The position numbers and the translations under genes were made by a program. Under the pieces are notes generated by a model. The model saw nothing but the letters and a program-made list of their open reading frames with translations. It did no database searches and was not told where the DNA came from. Shown here one piece after another: positions 42,495-51,084 of a DNA stretch of 64,000 nt. This DNA comes from Pseudomonas sp. B6002. GTDB lineage: Bacteria > Pseudomonadota > Gammaproteobacteria > Pseudomonadales > Pseudomonadaceae. The stretch is from contig NZ_JACAOY010000006.1 in NCBI RefSeq assembly GCF_013385985.1, forward strand, positions 526,198-590,197, read 5' to 3'. Every line of letters starts with the position of its first letter. Position 1 is the first letter of the stretch.

Positions 42495-43001
42495 ATGCTT
42501 GCACACATTCGACCGGCCCAACTCGATGACGCGCCTTTCCTGCCGGACGTGGAACACTCTGCTGCCCAAGTATTCCGCGAGATCGAAGGCCTGGCATGGC
42601 TGGCAGACACCGTCACCTTGAGCCTGGAGCGTCACCAACAGCTGATCGCATTATCGACATGCTGGGTGGTCGTCGATGCACAGGGCGCGCCGCAAGGTTT
42701 CCTGAGTGCAGAACGCCAGGGTGAAGCGTTGCATATCGTTGAAGTGTCGGTCGCCCAGGCGGTGCAAGGTCAAGGATGGGGGCGCAAGCTGGTTGAAGTC
42801 GCGATGGAGCATGCGCGATCAAACGCGCTGGACGCGGTGACGCTGACGACATTCAAGCACGTGCCGTGGAACGCGCCGTTTTACCGCCGTCTGGGGTTTG
42901 AGCCGACAGCCGATCCGCACCTGGCAGAGATGCTGACGGCCGAATATGCCCACGGTTTTGAGCAGGGCAGCCGCTGCGCCATGGTATGGCGGCTGCCCTG
43001 A
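42495..43001 (+). CDS. GNAT family N-acetyltransferase
   Basis: A 168-residue acetyltransferase: IRPAQLDDAPFLPDVEHSAA at the start, the acetyl-CoA loop at VAQAVQGQGWGRKLVEVAM (about residues 87-105), and VPWNAPFYRRLGFEPTADP near the end. A strong GAGGAGG precedes the ATG. The acceptor is unknown. It ends 6 bp from the stop of the convergent FAD oxidoreductase gene. Confidence 0.84.
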   Translation: MLAHIRPAQLDDAPFLPDVEHSAAQVFREIEGLAWLADTVTLSLERHQQLIALSTCWVVVDAQGAPQGFLSAERQGEALHIVEVSVAQAVQGQGWGRKLVEVAMEHARSNALDAVTLTTFKHVPWNAPFYRRLGFEPTADPHLAEMLTAEYAHGFEQGSRCAMVWRLP

Positions 43002-43007
43002 TGCCTG

Positions 43008-44309
43008 TCAGCGCAGCTTTTCAAGCATCTGGTAGTACCACATCCCCGCCGCCAACATAGGGTTGCCGAACACATCCCCCAGCGGCACCTTGATGTGCTT
43101 GCACCCGGCAAAGGTGTCGAACTTGGCCAGGGTGCCGGTCAAGGCCTCGGCCATGATTTCACCCATGATATGGCTGGTGGCGATGCCATGCCCCGAGTAG
43201 CCCTGGCAGTACCAGACGTTGTCCGACAGCTTGCCCAATTGCGGGATGCGGTTCATCACGATGCCCATGGCGCAGCTCCACTGGAACTCGATGTCCACGC
43301 CTTTGAGGGCCGGGAAGGTGCGCTCGATGCACGGCCGCAGTTCGGCGGCGATGTCCCGTGAGTCGCGCCCCGAATAGTTGGCGCCACCGCCGAAGAGCAA
43401 TCGCCCGTCGCCGGTGAGCCGGTAGTAGTCGAGTACGAAGCGACAATCGTAGACCGCGAGGTCATAGGGGTTGAGGGTGCGTGCCAGCGCGCCCAACGGC
43501 GCGGTGGTGACGATGCCGCCCATGGCCGGAAAGATCTTGCCCTTGAGTTGGCCGGGTTCGAGCTTGTGATAGACGTCGCCGGCCAGCAGCACCTGGCGCG
43601 CATCGATACGACCTTGGGCGGTAATCACGGCAGGGCGATCGCCGTGCACGATCTGCAGTACCTCGGAATTCTCGAAAATCAACGCCCCCAGGCTGTGGGC
43701 CGCACGGGCTTCGCCCAGGCACAGGTTGAGCGGGTGCAGGTGCAGGTTGCGGGTGTTTTTCAGCGCGCCCAGGTACAGCTCGCTGTCCAGGTGTTCGCGC
43801 ACGCCGGCCCGGTCGAGCAGGCTGACGTGGTCGCCCATGCCTCGCCGCTGGGCTTCGTCATGAAACGCGCGCAGTTCGTGCAGGTGCGAGGGCTTCATGG
43901 CGGCGTGCAGGTGGCCGTGCTTGAGGTCGCAGGCAATCGCATATTTGTTCACGCGTTGCTCGATGATTTGATGGCCGCGCCAGCGCAGGTGCCAGATGAA
44001 ATCGTCCACTTCATCGCCGAGGCGTCTGCGCATCTGTTGACGCATGGCCTCGTCGCCCGACAGGCTGCCGGTGACTTGCCCGCCGTTGCGCCCGCTGGCG
44101 CCCCAGCCGATGCGATGGGTTTCGACAATCGCGACCTTGAGCCCGCGCTCGGCCAATTCGACGGCGCTGGCCACGCCAGTGAAACCACCGCCGATGATCA
44201 CCACGTCGACACTGACCTGGCCTTGCAAGGTCGGATACTGGATGGGGTCATTGAGGCTGGCGGTGTAATAGGAAGCGCTGCGCTCGGCACTACGTAGGGC
44301 TGCGGTCAT
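43008..44309 (-). CDS. FAD-dependent amine oxidoreductase (PuuB/OrdL-like)
   Basis: A 433-residue DAO-family flavoprotein. It begins with an SASYYTASLNDPIQYPTLQG leader as in PuuB-like gamma-glutamylputrescine oxidases, then VVIIGGGFTGVASAVELAERG, the covalent/FAD segment GWGASGRNGGQVTGSLSGDE, GGGANYSGRD and the C-terminal WYCQGYSGHGIATSH. It probably oxidises a polyamine conjugate or amino acid to an aldehyde. I start at ATG 44309, with AGGA upstream. No partner pathway genes adjoin. Confidence 0.82.
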   Translation of the reverse strand: MTAALRSAERSASYYTASLNDPIQYPTLQGQVSVDVVIIGGGFTGVASAVELAERGLKVAIVETHRIGWGASGRNGGQVTGSLSGDEAMRQQMRRRLGDEVDDFIWHLRWRGHQIIEQRVNKYAIACDLKHGHLHAAMKPSHLHELRAFHDEAQRRGMGDHVSLLDRAGVREHLDSELYLGALKNTRNLHLHPLNLCLGEARAAHSLGALIFENSEVLQIVHGDRPAVITAQGRIDARQVLLAGDVYHKLEPGQLKGKIFPAMGGIVTTAPLGALARTLNPYDLAVYDCRFVLDYYRLTGDGRLLFGGGANYSGRDSRDIAAELRPCIERTFPALKGVDIEFQWSCAMGIVMNRIPQLGKLSDNVWYCQGYSGHGIATSHIMGEIMAEALTGTLAKFDTFAGCKHIKVPLGDVFGNPMLAAGMWYYQMLEKLR

Positions 44310-44358
44310 GGGGTGATCCTTCTGATAAATGAATGCCGCTGGGGCCGGTTCGACTTGA

Positions 44359-44514
44359 TCAGAGAGGGGCGTCGGGCGGACGTGCATGGCGGCAATGCCA
44401 CAGCGCCCAGAAGGCCAGGATGATATGGAACAACGGGTTTTCGCAGGGACGCGCCTGCGCCTTCGGCAGCGAAGCGGGCAGGTGGCAACGGAGGAGGCGC
44501 AAGAGCGAAATCAT
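44359..44514 (-). CDS. Possible small protein (51 residues)
   Basis: In the 344-bp gap between the PuuB-like and TetR genes, a minus-strand frame encodes 51 residues starting MISLLRLLRCHLP, with a central hydrophobic stretch (FHIILAFWALWHC) preceded by PCENPL. A GGGAG lies 11 nt ahead of the ATG. The basic start plus single hydrophobic segment look like a small membrane protein. The remainder of the gap (44515-44653) shows only AT-richer DNA that could hold its promoter. Not confirmed by comparison. Confidence 0.35.
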   Translation of the reverse strand: MISLLRLLRCHLPASLPKAQARPCENPLFHIILAFWALWHCRHARPPDAPL

Positions 44515-44653
44515 GGTCGCCGATGCTCCCAAAGCGCGCAGGCACGTTCAATCAGGGTTTGTGAACCTTCAGGTATGGGTTTGTTAAACAATCCCCGTGA
44601 CCCAACTGAAATCCGTGACCGCATCTGGCATGTAGTTGGCCTCCAGGCGCGCT

Positions 44654-45286
44654 TTATTGTGTGTTGAGCGCAGTCAGGTAGGCGCTGAACATGTCGGCCA
44701 TGCCGCCGGCGTAAACCGCAATGGCTTCGGGTGTGCGCGGGGTCGAGGAGAAGTCCTTGCCCGCGCAACTGAGGGTCGACTGGATCAAATCGTGGGCCAG
44801 ATGGCGGGTCGCGTCTGATGCGTCGGGGAGCAGCTCCAGCATGAAATCGCGGAATATCTGACGTCCCGCCTCGCGAACTTCCAACGCTTCGGGGGCGTTG
44901 CGATACAGCGGCGCCGCGTCGTCCAGTGCGCCGCGCATCAGCGCTTCCTCGCACTCCGAATGAATGAAGGCCTGTACCAGGGTGCGCAAGCGCTGCAACG
45001 GCGCGACCTGCCGGTCTTCCAGAATCTGGCGCAGCATGCGGGTGGTCTGCTGCCACTCATCGCTCTGCAAGCGGAACAGAATCGCGGCCTTGTTGGGGAA
45101 ATACTGATACACCGACCCCACACTCACACCGGCCTTCTCGGCGACCCGCGCCGTGGTGAAACGGGTGGCACCTTCCTTGGCCAAAACCTGAATAGCCGCC
45201 TCCAGGATCGCCGCCACCAACTCGGTGGAACGGGCCTGCTGCGGCTGTTTGCGCGAGGAAATACGCGCGGTTTGGCGGGTGGTCAT
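44654..45286 (-). CDS. TetR family repressor
   Basis: A 210-residue regulator with an N-terminal DNA-binding domain (LVAAILEAAIQVLAKEGATR, FTTARVAEKAGVSVGSVYQY, FPNKAAIL) and a ligand-binding C-terminal half. I start at ATG 45286 with GGAG six nt upstream. Two near-identical 20-bp palindromes lie between it and the divergent O-methyltransferase-SDR-MFS operon, so it most likely represses both directions until a small molecule binds. Confidence 0.88.
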   Translation of the reverse strand: MTTRQTARISSRKQPQQARSTELVAAILEAAIQVLAKEGATRFTTARVAEKAGVSVGSVYQYFPNKAAILFRLQSDEWQQTTRMLRQILEDRQVAPLQRLRTLVQAFIHSECEEALMRGALDDAAPLYRNAPEALEVREAGRQIFRDFMLELLPDASDATRHLAHDLIQSTLSCAGKDFSSTPRTPEAIAVYAGGMADMFSAYLTALNTQ

Positions 45287-45322
45287 GGGCGGCTCCAAGG
45301 CGTGGGGGAACGCGAATAGCGA

Positions 45323-45369
45323 ATGCGACGAATCACTCGCATACTTTTAATGCGACGAATTAGTCGCAT
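45323..45369. promoter_or_regulatory. Tandem TetR-type operators
   Basis: Two 20-bp inverted repeats, ATGCGA-N8-TCGCAT at 45323-45342 and ATGCGAC-N6-GTCGCAT at 45350-45369, share the half ATGCGACGAAT and start 27 bp apart. They fill the short divergent promoter region ahead of the methyltransferase start at 45395. Confidence 0.75.
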
Positions 45370-45394
45370 CTTAGTCCAGACCTCACGGAAATCA

Positions 45395-46054
45395 ATGATG
45401 AATACCCTGACGACTGCGCCACTGGCGCCCCTGATTGAACGTCTCTACGCCCAGGCAGAGGCCGCCACCAGCCCGGACCTGGCCAACGTGCCCGATGCGG
45501 AACGCAACCGCCTGATGCACAGCAAAACCGAATACCTGGCGCTTTACACCTTGCTCAAGGACTTGTGGCTGCCGGTCTCGCGGGACACCGGCACGCTGCT
45601 CTACATGCTTGCGCGCAGTACCCAGGTGCGGGCCATTGTGGAGTTCGGTACCTCGTTCGGCTTGTCTACGCTGTTCCTGGCCGCCGCCCTGCGTGACAAC
45701 GGTGGCGGCGTATTGATCGGCAGCGAATTCGAGCCGTCGAAGATCGCCTTGGCGCGTGAGCATTTCACCGAAGGCGGTGTGAGCGACCTGATCGAAATCC
45801 GCGAAGGCGATGCGCTGGTGACCCTGGCCTCCGGCCTGCCGCCGTCGGTGGACTTGCTGCTGCTCGACGGCGCCAAGGCGCTGTACGGCGACGTGCTTGG
45901 CCTGGTGGAAAAACACCTGCGCCCGGGCGCCCTGGTGGTGGCCGACAACACCAACTATTGCCCGGAATACCTGGCGCACGTGCGCTCGCCGCACAACGGT
46001 TACCTGTCGGTGCCGTTTGCCGATGACATCGAGCTGTCCATTCGTTTGGGTTAA
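45395..46054 (+). CDS. SAM-dependent O-methyltransferase
   Basis: A 219-residue class I methyltransferase of the CCoAOMT/Methyltransf_24 type: SAM motif I VEFGTSFGLSTLFLAAAL (about residues 75-92), acidic strand LIGSEFEPSKIALAREHF, and DLLLLDGAKALYGDVLG with LRPGALVVADNTNY. The early segment LMHSKTEYLALYTLLKDLW is typical of this subfamily. ATG 45395 and 45398 are equivalent starts. First gene of a TetR-controlled operon with an SDR and an MFS exporter; it may methylate a phenolic or a toxic small molecule. Confidence 0.83.
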   Translation: MMNTLTTAPLAPLIERLYAQAEAATSPDLANVPDAERNRLMHSKTEYLALYTLLKDLWLPVSRDTGTLLYMLARSTQVRAIVEFGTSFGLSTLFLAAALRDNGGGVLIGSEFEPSKIALAREHFTEGGVSDLIEIREGDALVTLASGLPPSVDLLLLDGAKALYGDVLGLVEKHLRPGALVVADNTNYCPEYLAHVRSPHNGYLSVPFADDIELSIRLG

Positions 46055-46069
46055 TTGAGGAGTCACCCT

Positions 46070-46936
46070 ATGCACGTATTTGTCACAGGTGCCACCGGCT
46101 GGGTCGGTTCCGAAGTGGTCAAGGACCTGATCGGGGCCGGCCATCTGGTTTCCGGACTGGCCCGCAGCGATGACAAGGCCAAAACCCTTGCGGCAACCGG
46201 CGCGAAGGTACTGCGCGCGTCCCTGGATGACCTGGATGCAATTCGCCGCGCGGCCTGGACCGCGGACGCGGTGATCCATACCGCGTTCAATCATGACTTT
46301 TCGCGGTTTGTCGAAAACTGCGAGCAGGACCGCCGGGTGATCGAGGCCCTGGACAGTGTCTTGAGAGGTTCGGACACGCCGCTGCTGGTCACCTCGGGGT
46401 TGTCCGGGCTGACCCGTGGCGCCACCGAGTCGGACCTGCCCAACGGTGCGTCGCCGCGCAAATCCGAATTCGCCGCCAGGGCCTTGGCCGAGCGCGGTGT
46501 GCGCGCCGCCACCGTGCGCTTGGCGCCGTCGGTGCATGGGCTGGGCGACCATGGTTTTTTGCCGATCCTGATTCGCCTGGCGCGGGAGACGGGCGTGTCG
46601 GCCTATCTCGATGAGGGGCTCAACTGCTGGTCTGGCGTGTATCGCACCGATGCGGCGCGGGTCTATCGCCTGGCGCTGGAGGAGGGCGTGATCCAGGCCG
46701 CGTATCACGCGGTGGCGGACGAGGCGGTGCCGTTCAAAGCCATTGCCGAGGTCATCGGGCGTCGCCTGGGCGTGCCGGTGGCGTCGCGGCCGCGTGAACA
46801 TTTTGGCTGGTTTGCCAACATGGCCGGCGCCGAGATGGCGGTGTCCAGCACGCAGACCCGGGATCGCCTGGGGTGGGCGCCGACAGGTCCGGACCTGCTG
46901 AGCGACTTGGATCAAGCGGGCTATTTCAGTCTCTGA
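46070..46936 (+). CDS. SDR family NAD(P)-dependent epimerase/dehydratase-like protein
   Basis: A 288-residue extended SDR: dinucleotide motif VFVTGATGWVGSEVVKDLIG, AVIHTAFNHDF, the Ser strand LLVTSGLSGLTRG, and RLAPSVHGLGDHG. The usual YxxxK is not clear (KSEFAARALAERGV aligns there), as in several atypical members. I start at ATG 46070, 7 nt after TTGAGGAG. It is the second gene of the TetR-controlled operon. Confidence 0.82.
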   Translation: MHVFVTGATGWVGSEVVKDLIGAGHLVSGLARSDDKAKTLAATGAKVLRASLDDLDAIRRAAWTADAVIHTAFNHDFSRFVENCEQDRRVIEALDSVLRGSDTPLLVTSGLSGLTRGATESDLPNGASPRKSEFAARALAERGVRAATVRLAPSVHGLGDHGFLPILIRLARETGVSAYLDEGLNCWSGVYRTDAARVYRLALEEGVIQAAYHAVADEAVPFKAIAEVIGRRLGVPVASRPREHFGWFANMAGAEMAVSSTQTRDRLGWAPTGPDLLSDLDQAGYFSL

Positions 46937-46949
46937 CAGGAGCGTTCCC

Positions 46950-48134
46950 ATGACACAACACGGTACGTCTTCGGTGCTGTTGAAACTGCTGCCGATCACC
47001 CTGGCGGTGTTCGTCGCGTTCCTGATTATCGGTATGCAGTTGCCCGTGCTGCCGTTGCACCTGAACCACACCCTGGGCATGAGCACCTTGGTGGTGGGCG
47101 TGGTGGTCGGTGCGCAGTTTGCCGCTGCGCTGCTGTCGCGGGCCTGGGCCGGCAACTTTGCCGATATGCGCGGGGCCAAGCGCGCAATGCTGATCGGCAT
47201 GCTGGTGGCGGCCAGCTCAGGGCTGTTGTACCTGGCGTCGCTGGGGTTCGTGGAAACCCCGGCGCTGTCGGTGTGGGTCTTGCTGGCCGGGCGTGTGGTG
47301 CTGGCCCTGGGTGAAAGCCTGATCATCACCGGTTCCATGGGGTGGGGCATGGGCCTGGTGGGGCCGCAGAACGCCGGCAAGGTCATGGCCTGGATCGGCA
47401 TCGCCATCTACGCGGCGTTTGCGCTGGGGGCGCCTTTGGGCGTGGCGCTCAACGCCCAATGGGGCTTCAGTGGCGTGTGTGTGGCTACGCTGATCCTGCC
47501 GCTGTTTGCGCTGACCATCGTCGCCGGGGCCAAGGGCGTTGCGCCCACCAGCCAGCGGCGCACGTCGTTCTACACTGTGCTGGGTGCGGTCTGGCTACCC
47601 GGGTTGGGGCTGGCGTTTTCGAGTATCGGGTTTGGTGTGATCACCGCCTTTATCGCGCTGTTGTTTGCCGCCAAGGACTGGGGCAATGCCTCATTCGCCT
47701 TCACCGCCTTTGGCTTGGCGTTCATCGGTGCGCGGCTGTTTTTCGGGCACTTGCCGGACAAAGTGGGCGGCGCCAAGGTGGCGCTGGTCTGCGTGCTGAT
47801 CGAAGCGGTTGGGCAATTGCTGATCTGGGGCGCTGGCTCGCCGGTGATGGCGTACGCGGGGGCGGCCTTGACCGGCTTCGGTTATTCGTTGGCCTTCCCC
47901 GGGTTTGGTGTGGAAGCGATCAAGCGAGCGCCACCGCAAACCCGTGGTCTGGCCATGGGCGCCTACGTGGCGTTCCTGGACATCGCACTGGGCATCAGCA
48001 GCCCATTGGCCGGTGCCCTGGCGGGGTCGGCGGGTGTGGCGTCGGTTTACCTCGCCGGTGCCGTGGCGGTAATACTGGCGGTGGCGGTCGCAGGGGCGCT
48101 GCTGGCCAGGAAACCCGCGCTCAGCGCTTGCTGA
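46950..48134 (+). CDS. MFS efflux transporter, YhhS/YfcJ type
   Basis: A 394-residue 12-helix MFS protein matching the YhhS/YfcJ group: VVVGAQFAAALLSRAWAGNF, the ADMRGAKRAML loop, LALGESLIITGSMGWGMGLVG (drug-antiporter-like motif C) and GYSLAFPGFGVEAIKRAPPQ. It is the third gene of the TetR-controlled operon, ACAGGAG ahead of the ATG, and probably exports the compound handled by the methyltransferase and SDR. It overlaps the convergent LysE gene by 14 bp. Confidence 0.85.
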   Translation: MTQHGTSSVLLKLLPITLAVFVAFLIIGMQLPVLPLHLNHTLGMSTLVVGVVVGAQFAAALLSRAWAGNFADMRGAKRAMLIGMLVAASSGLLYLASLGFVETPALSVWVLLAGRVVLALGESLIITGSMGWGMGLVGPQNAGKVMAWIGIAIYAAFALGAPLGVALNAQWGFSGVCVATLILPLFALTIVAGAKGVAPTSQRRTSFYTVLGAVWLPGLGLAFSSIGFGVITAFIALLFAAKDWGNASFAFTAFGLAFIGARLFFGHLPDKVGGAKVALVCVLIEAVGQLLIWGAGSPVMAYAGAALTGFGYSLAFPGFGVEAIKRAPPQTRGLAMGAYVAFLDIALGISSPLAGALAGSAGVASVYLAGAVAVILAVAVAGALLARKPALSAC

Positions 48135-48741
48135 ACGCCAGGCGCGCCGCGAACAGCACAAAGATCATTCCCGTGGTGCGGTCCATCCAGCGAATGACAC
48201 TTTCACGGCGCAGGAAGCCGGACAGTGGCCGCGTGGCGCCAATCAATACCAGCGACCACACAAGGCCCAGCACCACGTGGATGCTGACCAGGCCGAAGGT
48301 CCAGACGATCAGCGAATGGCCCTGGGGGATGAACTGCGGCAGGAACGACACGTAGAAGATCCCGACCTTGGGGTTCAGCACGTTGCCCAACATGCCCTTG
48401 AGGAACCAGTTGCTGCTCGGCTGGCCGTTAGTCTCAACCGACGATAGCGAACGGCGTGGGCGCAACAACATGTTCAAGCCCAGCCAGGCCAGGTAGGCCG
48501 CGCCGCAGTATTTCAATACGTTGAAGGCCAGCTCCGACACGGCGATCAACGCGCCCAGGCCAAAGGCAACCGCCGCGCCCCAGAGCAGGCAGCCGGCATT
48601 GATCCCCAGGGTGGCCTGCAGCGCCTGGCGCTTGCCTTCCACCGTGGCGGTGCGCAACACCAGGGCGGTGTCGAGCCCCGGGGTGAGGGTCAGCAGAGTG
48701 GCGGCGAAGGTGAAGGCGAGGAGGTTATCGGCAATGGACAT
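48121..48741 (-). CDS. LysE/RhtB family amino-acid exporter
   Basis: A 206-residue inner-membrane protein with five to six helices and the family start FTFAATLLTLTPGLDTALVLR. Later segments AYLAWLGLNMLL and the GMLGNVLNPKVGIFYVSFLPQF motif are typical of RhtB-type homoserine/threonine exporters. It is convergent with and overlaps the MFS gene. The exported amino acid is unknown. Confidence 0.87.
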   Translation of the reverse strand: MSIADNLLAFTFAATLLTLTPGLDTALVLRTATVEGKRQALQATLGINAGCLLWGAAVAFGLGALIAVSELAFNVLKYCGAAYLAWLGLNMLLRPRRSLSSVETNGQPSSNWFLKGMLGNVLNPKVGIFYVSFLPQFIPQGHSLIVWTFGLVSIHVVLGLVWSLVLIGATRPLSGFLRRESVIRWMDRTTGMIFVLFAARLAFSKR

Positions 48742-48874
48742 GGAACGCTGGCCTCAAGGGGGATAGGGCACACGTTAACCGATCGGCAGTCAACGCGGAA
48801 AACCCCGGGACTTCCCGGCAAAAAACTTCATAATAGCGGCCATTTTGTTTAGCCCGTTATTCTGGTGTGCCCGC

Positions 48875-51073
48875 ATGGAAATTAAGGTCAACTTTCTCGA
48901 CAACCTACGACTTGAAGCCAAGTTCGACGATTTCACGGTGATTGCCGACCAGCCGATCCGCTACAAAGGCGACGGTTCGGCCCCGGGCCCGTTCGATTAT
49001 TTCCTCGCGTCGTCGGCGTTGTGTGCGGCGTACTTTGTGAAGTTGTACTGCCAGACGCGCAACATCCCCACCGAGAATATCCGCCTGTCGCAGAACAACA
49101 TTGTCGATCCGGAAAACCGCTACAACCAGATCTTCAAGATCCAGGTCGAGCTGCCGGCCGACATCTCCGACAAGGACCGCCAGGGCATCCTGCGTTCCAT
49201 CGACCGTTGCACCGTGAAGAAAGTCGTGCAGGCCGGCCCCGAGTTCGTGATCGAGGAAGTGGAAAACCTCGACGCCGATGCCCAGGCCTTGCTGATGCCC
49301 AACTCGACTTCCGACGGCGGCACCTACATCGCCGGCAAGGACCTGCCGCTGGAGCAGACCATCGCCAACATGTCCGGCATTCTGGCGGGCCTGGGCATGA
49401 AGATCGAAATCGCCTCGTGGCGCAATATCGTGCCTAACGTGTGGTCGCTGCACATTCGCGACGCGCATTCGCCGATGTGTTTCACCAACGGCAAGGGCGC
49501 CACCAAGGAAGGCGCACTGGCGTCGGCCCTGGGCGAGTTTATTGAGCGGCTCAACTGCAACTTCTTCTACAACGACCAGTTCTGGGGCGAGGAACTGGCC
49601 AACGCGCCGTTCGTGCATTACCCGGATGAGCGCTGGTTCCAGCCGGGCCCCAACGACGAGCTGCCAAGCGAAATTCTCGATGCCTACTGCCGCAAGGTCT
49701 ACGACCGCGAGGGCGAATTGCGTGGCTCGCACCTGTTCGATACCAATTCGGGCAATGAGGAGCGCGGCATTGTCTCGCTGCCGTTCGTGCGCCAATCCGA
49801 TGGTGAGGTGGTGTACTTCCCGTCCAACCTGATCGAAAACCTCTACCTCAGCAACGGCATGAGCGCGGGCAACACCCTGGCTGAAGCCCAGGTGCAGTGC
49901 CTGTCGGAGATCTTCGAGCGGGCGGTGAAGCGCGAAATCATCGAAGGTGAATTTGCCTTGCCCGACGTGCCCGCCGAGGTGTTGGCCAAGTACCCTAGCA
50001 TCCTGGCCGGCATCCAGGGCCTGGAAGCGCAAGGGTTCCCGGTGCTGGTCAAGGACGCGTCCCTGGGCGGTGAATTCCCGGTGATGTGCGTCACCTTGAT
50101 GAACCCGCGTACCGGCGGCGTGTTTGCCTCGTTTGGCGCGCACCCGAGCCTGGAAGTGGCGCTGGAGCGCAGCCTCACTGAACTGCTGCAAGGCCGCAGC
50201 TTTGAAGGCCTGAACGACTTGCCGGCGCCGACCTTCGAAGCCCAGGCGGTGACTGAGCCGAACAACTTCGTCGAGCATTTCATCGACTCCAGCGGTGTGG
50301 TGTCGTGGCGCTTCTTCAGTGCTCAGTCGGACTACGAATTTGTCGAGTGGGACTTCACCGGCCAAGGCGAAGACTCCAACGTGCAGGAAGCCGCGACCTT
50401 GTTCGGCATCCTCGAAGGCATGGGCAAGGAGTCGTACATGGCCGTGTACGAACACCTCGGCGCCACCGCCTGCCGCATCCTGGTGCCGGATTACTCGGAA
50501 ATCTACCCGGTGGACGACCTGATCTGGGACAACACCAACAAGGCGCTGTTTTTCCGGGCCGACATCCTCAACCTGCACAGCCTCGACGAGGAAGAACTGC
50601 ACGCGTTGGTCGAGCGCCTGATCGAAAGCGAGCTGGACGACTACACCGACATCACCACCCTGATCGGCATCGAATTTGACGACAACACCGCGTGGGGGCA
50701 GTTGACCATCCTGGAGTTGAAGCTGCTGATCTTCCTGGCCCTGAAGCAATACGAAGAGGCCAAGGAGTGTGTGGAGATGTTCCTGCAGTACAACGACAAC
50801 ACCGCAGAACGTGGCCTGTTTTACCAGGCGATGAACGCCGTGCTGGAGATGGAACTGGACGACGACCTGGAACTGGCTGACTACGAAGCCAACTTCCGCC
50901 GCATGTTTGGTAACGAGCGGATGGACGCGGTGATTGGCTCGGTCACCGGCGACGTGCGCTTCTACGGCCTGACGCCGACCAGCCTGAAGCTCGAAGGCCT
51001 GGACCGCCATCAGCGTCTGATCGAGAGCTACAAGAAGCTGCACGCCGCACGGGCCAACATCACCTCGGCCTGA
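48875..51073 (+). CDS. ycaO: OsmC-YcaO fusion, S12 methylthiolation accessory factor
   Basis: A 732-residue protein. Residues 1 to about 140 are an OsmC-like domain (FLDNLRLEAKFDDFTVIADQ, GPFDYFLASSALCAAYFVKL, DRCTVKKVVQAGPEF). Residues about 165-560 form the ATP-grasp-like YcaO domain (GKGATKEGALASALGEFIER, ECL-like QCLSEIFERAVKREI, FEARAS-like LERSLTELLQGR). The C-terminal 150 residues are helical and acidic, TPR-like as in YcaO. E. coli YcaO assists RimO in beta-methylthiolation of ribosomal protein S12. I start at ATG 48875. It stands alone. Confidence 0.85.
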   Translation: MEIKVNFLDNLRLEAKFDDFTVIADQPIRYKGDGSAPGPFDYFLASSALCAAYFVKLYCQTRNIPTENIRLSQNNIVDPENRYNQIFKIQVELPADISDKDRQGILRSIDRCTVKKVVQAGPEFVIEEVENLDADAQALLMPNSTSDGGTYIAGKDLPLEQTIANMSGILAGLGMKIEIASWRNIVPNVWSLHIRDAHSPMCFTNGKGATKEGALASALGEFIERLNCNFFYNDQFWGEELANAPFVHYPDERWFQPGPNDELPSEILDAYCRKVYDREGELRGSHLFDTNSGNEERGIVSLPFVRQSDGEVVYFPSNLIENLYLSNGMSAGNTLAEAQVQCLSEIFERAVKREIIEGEFALPDVPAEVLAKYPSILAGIQGLEAQGFPVLVKDASLGGEFPVMCVTLMNPRTGGVFASFGAHPSLEVALERSLTELLQGRSFEGLNDLPAPTFEAQAVTEPNNFVEHFIDSSGVVSWRFFSAQSDYEFVEWDFTGQGEDSNVQEAATLFGILEGMGKESYMAVYEHLGATACRILVPDYSEIYPVDDLIWDNTNKALFFRADILNLHSLDEEELHALVERLIESELDDYTDITTLIGIEFDDNTAWGQLTILELKLLIFLALKQYEEAKECVEMFLQYNDNTAERGLFYQAMNAVLEMELDDDLELADYEANFRRMFGNERMDAVIGSVTGDVRFYGLTPTSLKLEGLDRHQRLIESYKKLHAARANITSA

Positions 51074-51084
51074 CGCAAGGTCAA

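Noticed and set aside
44306-44551. An 81-codon minus-strand frame in the gap after the PuuB-like gene
   Set aside because: Proline-rich, no start context, and it runs into the next gene's leader; the 51-codon frame in another phase is more protein-like.
45392-47407. A 671-codon minus-strand frame across the methyltransferase, SDR and MFS genes
   Set aside because: It spans three well-supported plus-strand genes and has no recognisable domain.
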